A stretch of DNA of 64,000 nucleotides, taken from Trogon surrucura (Eukaryota; Chordata; Aves; Trogoniformes; Trogonidae). The stretch is taken from positions 5,084,001 through 5,148,000 of the forward strand of contig CM036632.1 of the NCBI GenBank assembly GCA_020746105.1, in the 5' to 3' direction. The translations under genes were made by a program, and so were the position numbers. The first letter of the stretch is position 1, and each line of letters starts with the position of its first letter. The notes below the pieces were generated by a model. That model did no database searches. It had not been told where the DNA came from and saw only the letters and a program-made list of their open reading frames with translations. Shown piece after piece: positions 35,401 to 47,694 of this stretch.

Positions 35401-38400
35401 AATCCCACTGAAAGGCAGCTGTGTGACGACACTTCCCCAGGGCAGCTGCATCTGCCAACCTGCAGCCAACCCCACTTGCCCTCCCTTCAGGTGAGCTGTC
35501 GTTTTTGTATGGTTTTGTATTATTAGCATTTATCAATCTATCTAAGCAGAAGACTCCACTCTGGCTCCATTTGTAGCATCACCAGACGCCAAGTCCAACC
35601 ACACAACCAAGGCTGTTGTGTTGACAAGACCATCTTTATCATCCCAAATCCTAGCCCTGTAGAAATTAAACAGTGAGTAGAGTTCTATTTTCATCATTTT
35701 CCGGGATTGGCATCAGTTACACCCCTCCTTTAATTAACTACATGTTGCTTTGCATTAAAAGCCATCTCAGTAGTTTGACTGTGAGGGGTGCCAAGCTGGC
35801 AGCCTCCAAATAACCCGAGGGGCCTCATTGCCCTTTCCAAAATACTGGTTTCTTTCTAGACCTCCTCCCAGCCTGGATATAGGATCTGGAAGATACTGGG
35901 TCTGGAAGACCAAAATACCCACACGACAGTTCACAGGACAGTGTCACATCCCTATGCTAAGGTGATGGTCACCAGTGAGCACTGGTGGGACCTCCTGCCC
36001 ACATGGTCCCTGGGGAGCAGGACCCAGAGACACATGGTGGTGTGAACAGGGTCTCACTGCAATTTTTTCAACTCTCGTCCTTTGCGAGTGGGGGAAGGAT
36101 TTGAACTCAGCTCTTACCAAGTGCCGCTCTCCAGCATTAATCCAACAGGGTGCCTCCGTTTCCATGACCCTATTTCCACCCTCAGCGTTACACTCATCTC
36201 CAGCTCCATGAGCTGTTCCAGATGTTTTGGAAACCCCCTTGCAGCCTGGTAAAAACTCCAGAAAAAAAAAAGAGAATTTCTCCCAGCAGCCAGATCTAAC
36301 GGAGGAGGAGGAGAAGCAGAGGATGTGAGGAACAGAGCCATGGTCAGATAATCTCTCCCCAGGCTACGATCCACATCAAGTACAAAAAAGGATTGATGAA
36401 GTGCTGAGGAAGGTCAGAGCTACCCCAGATCACTCTTGGAGATGGAGGCTGAAACCCTGCGGTCCCTCTCCTTTCGCATCTGTGGGAGCTTTGCCCCTGA
36501 CTGTAACAGACAGTCATTTCCCTCTGTGCCTGCTCCACAGCCTGGAGGAGCTGGAAATCCACCATCAGTCATGGCAGGAGTGGGAAGGATGGGTACAGCA
36601 AATTCTGGAGTTGCAGCCCAGCATTCAGGTCCTGAGCATGCCTTGGCTTCTCCTGAGCTGCTACTGAAATGCAGATGGGGCTTCAACCTTGCTTTCCAGA
36701 GCTGCTCTATGGGCAGGAAAATTGCATTTGAGGTGTGGATGAGTCTGGTTTGAGACTTTTGCGTATTAAACCCTTTGCAAGGCACGTGGCATTCCCCTGC
36801 CCCACCATGCTCTTGCTGCCAGTTTACACCCCTTCCTCTTGCTGAAATCTTGCACTAACAAATCCTTCATTTATAAAGCATCCCAGAATTTCCCTGCTGA
36901 AATTCTCGTGCTCTGCTCAGTTCTATCCATAACTACATAGAATCAAATTATGTATAAATCCAGCACCAGAAATAGAGAAGGACTGAATCAACAGCCTAGA
37001 TTCAGCCTCTGTCCAAGTCAGGAGTCACTGGAAGCTGGACCTGCCTCCAGACTTTGTGGCTGGAGCCCATCTGCAACTCTAAAAGCCAAAATGAAAATAA
37101 AGAAGAAAACAAACAACATGGCATCTCCCCGCCTTTACCACAAGCTCTCCAGGGCAGTGACTGTCTTTTTGTCTGTCTCAAGAAGAACAATTTTATGGTC
37201 TGTAAATGAGGAGCTGGAGCCAGATCAGGGAGTCTTGCTGTGAGAAGGGGCAGAGAGGAGCAGAACTCCCGAGGGGGAGCTGGGCTCGTAGTTCCTCCAG
37301 CTCTGAAGGAGCAATCAGCAGGATAGTCAGCACAAATATGGCCATCAGGAAGGCTACACTTTCCCTTCTTCATTCCTCAGCATTGCAGTGTGTCTCCAAA
37401 ATATGGTATCATTGGCTACCACCTCGATGGCTTCACCCCATGCAGTCCTAGGCTCAGAGGTGTGACTACAAGGCAGCTACTGCTGGTAGCCAGCCCTGCA
37501 CAGTGGCTGGGGAAGGGAATGGCGAAGCCAGGCAAAAGTGCTTTAACGTTTGGTTAAAGGCACCTCCCAGCCCCTGGGCAGATCAGAGATTGAGGGGTCT
37601 GGCAGGTTGTCTGGTCCTTTCCAACTGAAACAGGCCCCTCCTCATCCTGGTACACGAGGAGCTGCAAGTTAGTAACTGGAACTTGTGTCTCTGGGTTTGA
37701 ACTATCCTGGTCACATCAGGAAACAAAAGTATTTGGTTCCCAAAACGGGAGGAGTTTTTTTGTCATCGTCGTCATTTTTCTAGTTTCGGTCTTTGTCAGC
37801 AGCCCTTCCTCTTCCTCCCTGCTCTCCAAAATAGCAGAAAGCTGCATCCTCCTCCCCAGCTGCTTCTTGCAACCTGGTGCTTCTCCTCAGCCACCAGCCC
37901 TGCATAGCAAAGGTCAGAGCCTGTGTGAAGAGGTCCAAGTCTCCAAGCTCATGGTTTTTTTGACTTGATGGCCTGAAACGGATATGTATGGGGGTACTGC
38001 TTGCTGGTGCTGGTACTGCTACCCTTTGGGTGTGTGCCAGGCTCTGCCAGGCTGAAAATGGCCCTCCCACCACTCACCTCCCAGGTGCTATCCCACCTCC
38101 TCCCAGACACTGGCATGGGAAGCGGACCCTACATTCCCTCTGCAAACATTTCTGCCTCCTTTGCAGTCAGTCACCAACTGACCGCAGACTGGACCTTCTC
38201 TAGGACCCAGCCTGTTTTCAGGGCTAATGGGAATACCAAGTACTCGAGCACCTGACTGTGACTCCTTATGTTAATAAATCTCAATAAAAAATGGAAAAGC
38301 AAGGCTACACAAATCCTGATGTCCCCAAACACAAACCATCCTCATGAAACATGCCAAGACCCAGAAGGGCTCCAGTATATAGGATTCACCTGTGTCTGGC

Positions 38401-41400
38401 CACTCCCTGAGCCCCAGAGCATCCCTCAAGCCTCACAGGTTGTCCCCCTTCTTCCCCTCAGCTCCAGGCTTCCCTTTTCTCTGCACCTTTTCCAAACCCA
38501 CCTGCAGGCGCATGACTGCGGCTCCAACCCACACATTGCTTCTCGGGGGAGGAATCCAGGCTTTGATACCAGGAGCGTGGCCCGCCTGCGCCGTGCTCGG
38601 GCCTGTTGCCATGTGGTCTCCCTGGCCAAGGAGCTGGCACGGAGCTTGCAGAGGAGAGCATCAGCAAGAGCTGGTTGTGCTGTTACTTGCGCGCACAGAT
38701 GAGCGTAGGAGCAGAGCACGCTGCTAAGCTGCAGCCCCTCTAGCGATGTGCCTCCTCCTCCCCTTGTGTTTTGGGGCAGTAAATCATTTGACACAGAACA
38801 CGAGCTGCTCAGAAGGAGGAAACTGGGCCCCTGGAGACTAACCTCACCTGGGAAGCCGCTGGGAAACGTTTCTGAATTGGCAAGAGTTAGCGGTGAGGCA
38901 ACTGGGGATGGAGGGGACTTCAGCAATGCTGACACTGTTCCCCAGGAACCCGGAATTCAACATAAAATTGAGCAGAAAGAGTTCACACACTCTCGAGGAT
39001 CTGTCATTGCTTTAGCTCTGAGACAGAGACCACCATGGAAGGACATACAGTACACCCACACGCTGACTCTGAGGAGCACGGTGAGGCCCAGTGCCAACTC
39101 TCCTCCTTCGCCATTAATCACAGGAAGAAGGGAATCAGGGAAGAGGGAGAAAGATGTCTCCCTGGGGAGTTTGGAAGGTATCACCAAGGAGCAGGATAAA
39201 TCAGGTCCCTGCATATACAACAGAACAATTATTTACGGGTGATCAAATATTGTTTCTAAGAAGCCAAGGCAATAAACAACAGCCCGCACCAGGTCGTGTG
39301 TTTACCTTCTGCCTGCACCTCACAGCACTCAGCAGAAGTGATGGGTGAGGATCAACTGGTGCCCCAAACCCAGCACCCCTTTCCAGCTGGAGCTACTGGT
39401 AAGGGCAGGGGGTTCTTTGATGTAGCTTTAACACCTTCTACCCAGAGAACTAAGCAAGAAACAATGAAGCCATCTTTCACAAAGCCTGGATGGAAAACGA
39501 TGCAGCAGGTACAAGCACAGACCAGCTGAGGTGTGCTTGCTGCAGCGATGTTTGTGTTGCAGAACGTTTAGCCGCCCTGAGCAAGGGACGCAGCGGTAGA
39601 TATATCCTGAGCTCAATCACTCTCTGCCTCGTGTTCTTCACCTCTGGAGGACCCTGGCTCTGTTTCTGGAGCCTGGCCATCCTCATGACATGAGTAGCAG
39701 CAAGGTGGCAGCGAGCAATGCCTGGCGGGGATGCCCATATAAGAGCAAATTTGAGCTACAGATCATAAACGAAACCCTCCTCTTTCATTTACTCATCCGA
39801 CCCGACGGTGTTGGAGCTGATAATGCTGGTTTCCTTTTAAGCAGAGGCTAGTCATAAATAAAATAAACCAGGCGTGCTTTGTTTCCACTGCCTTGCCTTT
39901 CATCCCTGCTCCTCAAAGCCATGCGAAAGGGAAGTCCTGAGTGGTGAGCAGGAGCTGTGCCGGAGATAGCAGCAGCTCCGGACTTGGCCTCAGTTGCTCT
40001 TGTGCCAGCTCGCAGCCCTGGCACGGGGTGGAATCACCTTCCCCTTCAGCGTGGGGGGAAAGTGCGATGAGAGGCAGAGGTTTTGCTTGTAGTGGTTCAC
40101 ATTCGCAGCACTGCCCTGGACCAAACCAGGCTCCTTTTCTCATTTTACTGGCCAAAGCATAAAAGCTGAATTTCATACCCATCAGCTGCCCAGATGGCTG
40201 CTGGGGGAGAGGATGTGCCCTCCCCTTCCCCAGCACCAGTGCTTAACTTGGAGGATGATGGGACGCGGTGAAAAGCAGCCAAAGAATAGAAAATCTGACC
40301 AATGCAATGGCCTCAGAAGCCACCAGCACCAAGGTTGTTCTCAGAAGCTCGTTAGCGGAGCTGGCACTCCGGTGAGGCACTTGAAGCTCGGTCAACATCA
40401 GACAGCGTGTGCCGGGGGTGTCAGCGTCTTCCTGTTTTTCTTGCCACCTTACATGGTGTGATGTTTTCTTTCCTTGCCTTCCAATGAGCTGCCTTGAGAT
40501 ATTTTGGATGAGCAGCTGCAAGGAGTTCCTGCTGCAATGCATGCTGAGAGAGGCTAAAGTCTCGTTAAAGCAGGTTTGTGAGGTCCAGGCTGCAGAGCTG
40601 ACCCCCATCCTAGAGCAGCAGCGAGTGTTGCAACAGGATCTTCTAGAATTAGAATCATGTATGATTTTTCTGCTGATTATCATTTGTCTCAGGGATTTTC
40701 CTGGAGTCTCCAGCCCTCTTCTGGCCAGTCCCATAATATACTGTAAAAATAGAAAGACCGCAGCCTGTTGCACCAAGTTTTAACTCAGAAGGTTGCATCT
40801 GTAAATACTGTATTTTCTCTCTAAAATTTAATTTTCTCTCTAAATTTTTCTCTCAGGCACTAAACTTGAAGGAGCATTTGCACCATTCAGCCCAGGCATG
40901 GTACTGAGATGGCTGATCTCTGGATGCTGATCATGGAGAGCAGCGCTGGGGAGCAATGCCAAGCAGAGCAACAAAGAGCAGGGAGTTAGCGCAGAGCTGT
41001 AGGTCTGGGCGAAAGGGAATCAGGGTGAACCGGCAAAGTGATGTGCCAAAACCCTTCCCAGGGTAGCACGTTCCTGAGGCTGGAGCAGAAAGCTGACTCC
41101 TGATTGCACGGAGGAGTTTTAGGAATTCCCTGGAGGAATTGAAATGGCTGCGGAGGAGGTATAAAGACTGCCAAGCAGCAGATAACAAGTCTGGAGAAGC
41201 CTCACACAGAAGCGTGCGCTGGGGAAACTGCAGCCCCTGCTTTATTCTGGTGGGTGAAGGCTCCAGGAGACCCGTCTGGATTTGGGGTAACATGGACTGA
41301 CCCTCCAAGGAAGAACTGGGCCTGCCTGGAGCATAAAGTCAGTGGGCAATGTCCAGGAGGCTCTGCTTGCTCCCAGACTATTGTTTCATGGTATGTTTTG

Positions 41401-43851
41401 GGTGTTTTGTCTTTTTTCTGCAATGTTATTGTGCTAAAACAAAGAGCATTGGGTTTTAGGAAAGCCAGTGAGTTGCACTGGCTCAAGAGATGGAGGAAAA
41501 GGCCTGAGTCCTTGGGCTCGACGAGGGAGTCATGGTGCTCTCCCCAGACAAGTAGTGACTGGTAGCAGGACGGGGATATTCAAAGCAAGAAGAAGCAATA
41601 GACTTTGCAATAGCATCATTTTCACCCTCACTGCTGTGCCTAGCCTGGTTGGTGGTTAGAGCCCACTGCTAAAAATACGTAATTTCTTAGCTTAATCTTG
41701 AATTATTCCATAAGGCTGCAGGTCTGGAGACCCCTCGACTAGTCCCAAGAGTGTTAGCCAAGGCTGACTCCAAGAGGAGCCTGGCTCTGGCTGCATCCCT
41801 GTGGCCACAGCCACCCTGCTATGGCCATTAGGTACCAAAGCAGCTTTGCACATGTGAGTCCACAAGATGTGGCTGTGGGCCAGGAGCCCTGGGCCAACTT
41901 GTTTGCACTGAAGTATTTAAGGAATGTGGGTTGATTTGTGCTCAGTTGGTGTGCATATTACTGAGGGTCAGTGGATGCTATATACATGTGTGGGAGTACA
42001 CACATGGGTGAATATTCATAGGCGACAGGTCTGTGCAATAATGCCTGAGGACATGTAGAGCAATATAATGCAGGCGTGGGCACGGCGGGGTCTGTGTGCT
42101 GATGTTCCTAGCTGCCAGAACAGGGCAGATGTGGGACAAAACATACCAGCATGTGGAGAGTACAGCCAGGGCGGTATCCAAAGCCACCATCCACATTAAT
42201 TGTGGGACGGAGACTTCTTTCTATAAAAGCTCACAGTAAATCCTGAGCAGGTGTCAGAAACCAGAGTGTGGTGTAGTAGGTGAACCGCAGAGCCAGGCAG
42301 TGCAACAGGGAGAAAATCAATGTATGGCGTGTAGAGGTGAGCACTGTGTTCAAGTCCTGAAAGCCCAGGCTGCATGTTTGGAGACTCTAGAGACTAATGG
42401 AAATGATCCCACGGCCAGAAACACACCCCATGTGGTGCGGGGGGAGCCTTGTGTGAAAACCCGCATGGAAGTGCAGCACCCAGCTCTTTGCTGAGTGTTT
42501 CTGCCACTTTGTGAGCAGCAGCAAAAAGACTTTGGGATGAACGACGAAGAGCAGGACATGGATAACAACAGCTTAAGGAAAGGCGCAAATGCTGATGGTT
42601 GTACGGCCAAATGGCTGGCAAATGCAAAAGCAGGTTTGGTAATGCATCCCCTGCAGCTAACCAAGCCATCAGTTTGTCATCCCGTTTCCTACAATAGACT
42701 TCCTCCACCTCAGACTGTATCTGTCAGTGGCACATGATTAATGTGTTTGCTTTGTTTTTTTCCATCCATCACCAAAGAGAGGGAAAAGTTATGGCATTAA
42801 GACCTAGCCACCCCGTGCTGCCTCCAGCATCTGAGATATAAAATGTATTTCTAGTCCTTTCCTTCTTGCTAAACAGAGAGATGCTACGATGGCTTCTGAG
42901 CAGTGGCAAAACAGGCAGAACGTAAATTAAGGTGCACCTGTAAAACCAGCCACTATTCAGGCACCATTTACTGGTGAAATACACGTTTTTGTCTTTCCCC
43001 AGCAACTTTTCTTGCTCTCATTAAAATGTCACTAGGAAACAAAACCTTGAATTTTGTGAAGCACTGAGAATCTCAGAAGTTGCTGTCCCCCAAACTGGAG
43101 CAATCTAAACTCCCCTAGAACTCTCCCATCTCTCCAAACCTGCCTTCACTATCTTTTTTTTCTCTCCCACAGGGAAGCTCTGTGGCTCCCAGTGCTTCTT
43201 GGTGCAGCTTTCTGCAGCAGGGAAGGAAATTCCATGCCTGCGGCTGGCCGTGGCAGGTGCAGAGGCTGAGGTGGGAGCTGGAATGAGACTCAGCATGGCT
43301 GGGACGTCACCCTGCCAGCACAGGCTGTGTGCACAGATCTGTGACAAGCGCTGGGTTTTATTAGACAAAATAAAAAGGCTACAACAGCTTCTCTAGAAGT
43401 CGTGACTCATTCTGGTTTCTGCACCACATGGGTGAGAGACAGCCCCTGGGCATAGAAAGGAGCCAATATTTGTCCCACAACAGCTTGCTGGGCAAGGTCC
43501 TCTACTATCCCACTGCACCCTGACCTGCCCTATGGTGCCCAAGCTATCCCTAGGACACTGATTTCATTAGTATAATAGTAATAAACTTAGCACAATTACT
43601 TACTTTGCTGATCATTCCTTTCCTATCTGCAGGACTGCAACATTGTCTGATTTTGCCCTTTGCCATGGCAGGGATCTCAAAAGTAGCCCCTTCTCTCCGC
43701 AGTCCCTTGCTTGGCTGGCAGGAGAAACAAGCAGGGAGGGGTGATTTGTGGGGTGAAAACACAACTTCGTGTTCAGGCAACTTTGTGTAGGAGAGACGTG
43801 GCTGGACAGAATGGAGAGGTCAGTGTCCAGCACTCTACAGCAGCCCAAGGA
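32463..43851. other. Intergenic DNA, no gene recognised
   Basis: No recognisable exons, RNA genes or complete mobile elements. A perfect 10-bp hairpin lies at 34444-34470 and short AT-rich stretches with AATAAA words occur near 34.74-34.79 kb. A possible MIR-like core (GGGAAACTGAGGCA, about 33479-33492) is too short to call. Open frames here are below about 180 codons and lack domain character. Confidence 0.6.
34444..34470. repeat. Perfect 10-bp inverted repeat (hairpin)
   Basis: CCTGCCAGCC (34444-34453) pairs with GGCTGGCAGG (34461-34470) across a 7-nt loop. The stem is fully paired and GC-rich, but pairing does not extend outward, so it is shorter than a typical microRNA precursor stem of about 30 bp. 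Confidence 0.6.
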
Positions 43852-43925
43852 GGGATGGGTGGGATGTCAGACTAGATGACCTTTAAAGGCCTCTTCCAGC
43901 CCAGTGTATTCTACGATTCTATGAT
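43852..43925 (+). mobile_element. CR1: CR1 LINE 3'-end fragment
   Basis: The CR1 tail is clear: GTCAGACTAGATGACCTTT, then CTCTTCCAGCCC, then degenerate octamers (ATTCTACG, ATTCTATG). It carries more substitutions from the typical tail than the 32.4-kb copy and is therefore probably older. The recognisable part is about 75 bp and ends about 1.2 kb upstream of the GRIFIN promoter. Confidence 0.85.
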
Positions 43926-44950
43926 GTTCCTCCCCTCAGCACCCCTGCTGCTGTGTTGCAGCTCCCTTGCACGTCCCAATGCTGCCATCTGTAGCACAGA
44001 GCTCCACTCCCGTGCTCACAAGCACAGCATCTTGGGAGCCAGGGGATGAGACCACGTAAAGGTTCAGCTTCACAAGGTTCAGCTTTGTAGGGGTCCAAAT
44101 GGGAAAATCTCAGCCTGAGACTCTGGCTTGTTCTACCCCAAGAGAGGCTGTTGGCTTCTATGTCTGCTGGATTACAGTTTTAATCATCTGCCAAGGGCAC
44201 CAGAGCCTGGGATAGTAGCTCTCATTTTTCTTATCTGCTGGAAATAAAATAAACACATTAAGTAACATCACCCCTGTGGCCCATACAGTGAAGAAGTTTT
44301 AACCACAAAATACATGGATTCCTGTACAACCAGCTGGGGAGCATCCCAGCCTCCCGTGCATGCAGGGACGAGGCCAGAATCTGCTTTTAACTCATTTACT
44401 CTGTGAAGAGAGGGGGGAATGTGCAGCCACCCCTCCCTTGCTCAGCTTCACCCAGCCATAGGTTAGCACATGCTGACTGTCAGTATGAAAACCCTGATCA
44501 CTGAAATTCATTTCATCACTACCCATTTCTTGGTGTCTTTCCATGATGGGAAATATCAGACAAAGGCTTCCTTTGCCTGCTCCCAAATCCCTGTATTGTC
44601 CTCAGTAGGGAGGCGAAATGCGGAGCCAGGTCATGCTGAGCTCAGCAGCGTCCTGAGCCCCACCAGCCCTGGGGCGCTGCGACATGGAAAAGCAGCTGTG
44701 ACAGAGCTGGCATTGGCTTGTTTCAGGCCACAAAGACTGATCAAAAAGGAAAACAGAGAAAAAGAAACCTGTTAGTCAGGGTGAAGCTGAGCCCATGGAG
44801 GAGCCACCATTTTTCCCCTGACGCTTCTCTCCGGACCTTGCAGTGGATGAGACTCCCGGTATCTCCCTCAGCTTTGGGAGTCTCCATCTGCCCTCACACA
44901 TTAAATACATCTTTCCCTCCCGCAATCACAGCCCCACACACTGACTCCAT
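43926..44950. other. Distal upstream region of GRIFIN, nothing specific seen
   Basis: About 1 kb between the CR1 tail and the proximal GRIFIN upstream region. No exon or repeat is recognised; a short near-duplicate GGTTCAGCTT pair at about 44060-44090 is the only oddity. Confidence 0.5.
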
Positions 44951-44974
44951 CACATCACAGCTCAGGATTGCCCG

Positions 44975-45224
44975 GCCAATGCTGCTTTTGTGAAGGCAGC
45001 AGCGAGGCTGGATTAGCCCCGCACGCATGAGTGCGCTGACCTCGCCGGATGGGCAGTGGGATTTGCTGCTCCCCATCTCCCAGCCGTGCCCGACAGCCTG
45101 CTCTGAAAAGAAGACCTCAGCCCGCTGTCGATGCTGATCCCTGCACACGTGGGCTCCTGGGCCTCTATATAAGAGCCTCTGACCATGCATCCAGCCAGGT
45201 CTGCGGCGCAGGACAGGCAGCGCG
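44975..45224 (+). promoter_or_regulatory. GRIFIN: GRIFIN promoter: TATA box with lens-type factor motifs
   Basis: A strong TATA box, TATATAA at 45166-45172, lies about 53 bp before the start codon, placing transcription initiation near 45195-45205 and leaving a very short 5'UTR. Upstream are motifs expected for a lens gene: a SOX-type CTTTTGT near 44986, an OTX/PITX-type GGATTA near 45010, a half-MARE GCTGAC at 45035-45040, a second MAF-like TGCTGA at 45132-45137 and an E-box CACGTG at 45146-45151. SOX2, PAX6 and MAF proteins drive crystallin genes (known biology). That they act here is inference from motifs and the identity of the gene. Confidence 0.65.
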
Positions 45225-47694
45225 ATGGCACTGCGGGTAAGTGCTGGGAACAGGAGCCGACACAGCCTGGCCTGCCTGATGGGTGATGGTCAGAGTGAGG
45301 TAGTGGATAAAGGAAAGTGGCACAGATAAAGGCAAGAAAGAGAGAAATCCTGAAATACCTGGTGATGTTACTTATGGTGCCACCCCTCTATTTCAGGCTG
45401 TCCAGGCTATTTCAGAGCTCAGGTTTGTGGCTTTCAAGAGATGATAGGACAGACTTTTTTTTTGGTCTCAGTTATGCCAGGACTGCTCTGAGGTAACCCT
45501 GTCCTGATGACAGTGCTTCTGGCTTGAAGGATTTAAGCTGAGACCAAAATATAGCTGATGTTTTAGCAGAGGTCTGTGCTTTGTTATCTGTCTCTGCTGG
45601 GACAGCTGGCAGTAGAGAGGGAATTGCTGCTTCCTCTGTGTGCGTGGTGTCTTTTGCTGGGGTTGTTGTAAACAATGACAAGCCAAGGGTCAAAGCAAGG
45701 CTAACCTGTGTGCTGCCATCACCACTTGCTGTTTGAAGCTGTATCATCAGCCCTCTGTGTTTCGCAGGGGGAAACCGGTGCAGGTTCCCAAAGCTGCTCA
45801 CCAGAATTAGCCCGACATGAGGTTGGTCGTCACTGTGCCTTAGCTGCTGCACAAAAAAGTGCATATCCCACAAATGTGTTGGAAATGGGAAATCAAGGCA
45901 CAGAAAGAAAAGTGGAGTGAGAGTGCTGAACTACAGGGAGGGAAAGCAAGGCATGCAGCTGGCAGTAGAGATGCCAAGGCTGGAGAGATTTCCCCAATGC
46001 AAGCAATAACTTTGAGAGAGGGATGCTCAGAAACACAAGATCATTAGAGTTCTAAAAAAACTGGTGTGAAATGGAAAGCAGTTCTTATTAAAATGTGTTA
46101 TTTAATAAAACTATGAATTATTCAAAAAGGAACATTTTCCACCTCGTTTTATGCAAGTTTAACCTTGGAGATGGAGGGAGCGGGTGGAATGAGGGATCAG
46201 GCAGGAGCTCATGTGAAGAACCACCCATGTAGCACTGGATGAGGACTGGATGCTGCCTTATACCCTTTCCTTGATCAGTCCTTGTCTTTCACATCCTGTT
46301 TCAAAGCATCACAAAGTTTTCTGCTTCAGATTTTGTATTGCTCAGCAGAGTGTCCTTGTGGCCTGCAGACAATGAAAGCATTCAGGTTCTTTAATTAGAG
46401 CCCTGGCATTTTTCTCTGAAGCAATACAAAATGAAGCTGCCACAACATCCAGTTGATGAGGTGGGATTTGCTGCCCCTGAGGTCCTTTGTAGAGAGCTGG
46501 GTGGGATCAAGGAGCCAAAAAAAACAACCCCAAACCTGAGAAAGATAGAATGATCTAAGGTCCTGAGTTTATTCAGGAGTAACAAAAAGGCAGGGGCAGA
46601 CTGTGTGCCTGCATGGGAAGGAGGGAGAAAGGAGAAGACAATGGGAGGATGAGAAAGATGAAGAGGTGCAAGGGATAAGCAGGGCTGTGCACCTCTCCCA
46701 TCTCGCCATTCTTCACCATCACCTCCTCGCCTGCAGTTTGAGGCCCTGTACCCAGAGGGGATGTGTCCTGGCTGGAGCGTCATTGTCAAGGGCAAGACCA
46801 GTTCCAGCACAAGCATGTAAGGACATGATCTGCTTGCAGCAATCCTGGCTCATGAGAGCCAGCAACATCACTCCACAGCTCCATCGCATTTTTGTCTTGC
46901 TGTCTTAGGTTTGAAATTAATCTGCTCTGTGATCCTGGAGACCAAATTGCTCTCCATTTTAACCCTCGCTTCTCCAGCTCCAGAATCATCTGCAATTCCT
47001 TCCTCGCCAATCACTGGGGGAAGGAAGAAGTTAATAACACCTTCCCCTTCGAAGCAAAGGAGCCATTTCAGGTAACCCTGTGGGTCTCCTCGGGTGGGAC
47101 AGGAGTGACCCAGACAACACCGGGTTCCTTCTCACAGATCTAGCCTTGCCTTTCCTGCCAGCACCATACCAAGTAACATCCCCTCTCTAGCTCTGTCTTC
47201 TGCTAGTATTTCTGTTGTAACCTGATTTGCTGCTGATTTACACCACACTCTGGTACACACATGCCGAGCTCCAGAAGTAACCCCTGGGTGCTGCATTTTT
47301 TTTCAGTTTAGATTTTGCATTATCATCAGTTTCTGCTATTGTAAAATGAAGAGCTCAAGCCCTACTTTTGCCCAGAATTGGGGTGAACAGTGTGTGTGCC
47401 AGCTCTGGTAGGATTTGAAATGAGTTGTAGATTCATGTGCCCAGGTCCAGACACTGACTGACATGGTTGCAGCAAGGTCCAGTGAGGATGTGTGACCGAA
47501 CGGTGAGCCTAACACAGTCTTTCTTACAGGTTGAAATCTACTCTGACCAGGACTATTTCCATGTTTTCATTGATGAAAACAAAATCTTGCAGTACAAGCA
47601 TCGGCAGAAGAAGCTTTCATCCATCACCAAGCTGCAGATTCTCGATGATATTGCCATTTCTTCAGTGGAAATCACCAAACGAGGCCTTTACTAG
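45225..47694 (+). CDS. GRIFIN: GRIFIN, galectin-related inter-fiber protein (lens)
   Basis: The coding sequence joins four exons: 45225-45236, 46737-46816, 46909-47071 and 47530-47694, giving 139 residues. All introns are GT-AG and the layout (tiny first exon, 80-nt second exon) is the standard prototype-galectin structure. The protein is a single carbohydrate-recognition domain with no signal peptide, as expected for a cytosolic galectin. The signature is visible: HFNPRF at 47-52, CNS at 59-61, W67 and E70. The arginine that follows in sugar-binding galectins (Arg73 of galectin-1) is replaced by Val72. GRIFIN is known as an abundant homodimeric protein of lens fibre cells; mammalian forms have lost lactose binding while the chicken form retains it. 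Identification rests on close similarity over the whole length, including the ending KRGLY. The ATG at 45225 is the first after the TATA-predicted start site. No clear polyadenylation signal follows closely; the nearest AATAAA found is near 49.52 kb. Confidence 0.95.

Noticed and set aside
36054-36140. tRNA-like B-box on the minus strand (reverse of GGATTTGAACTC)
   Set aside because: No matching A-box, no acceptor stem or cloverleaf can be built around it.
37590-37635. Possible old CR1 tail (TGGTCCTTTCCAACTGAAAC)
   Set aside because: Weak resemblance to the CR1 3'UTR and no octamer tail.
1-45160. LFNG or CHST12 exons expected from mammalian synteny
   Set aside because: None of the conserved fringe or sulfotransferase motifs was found in the translated frames, so these genes are presumed to lie outside the window.
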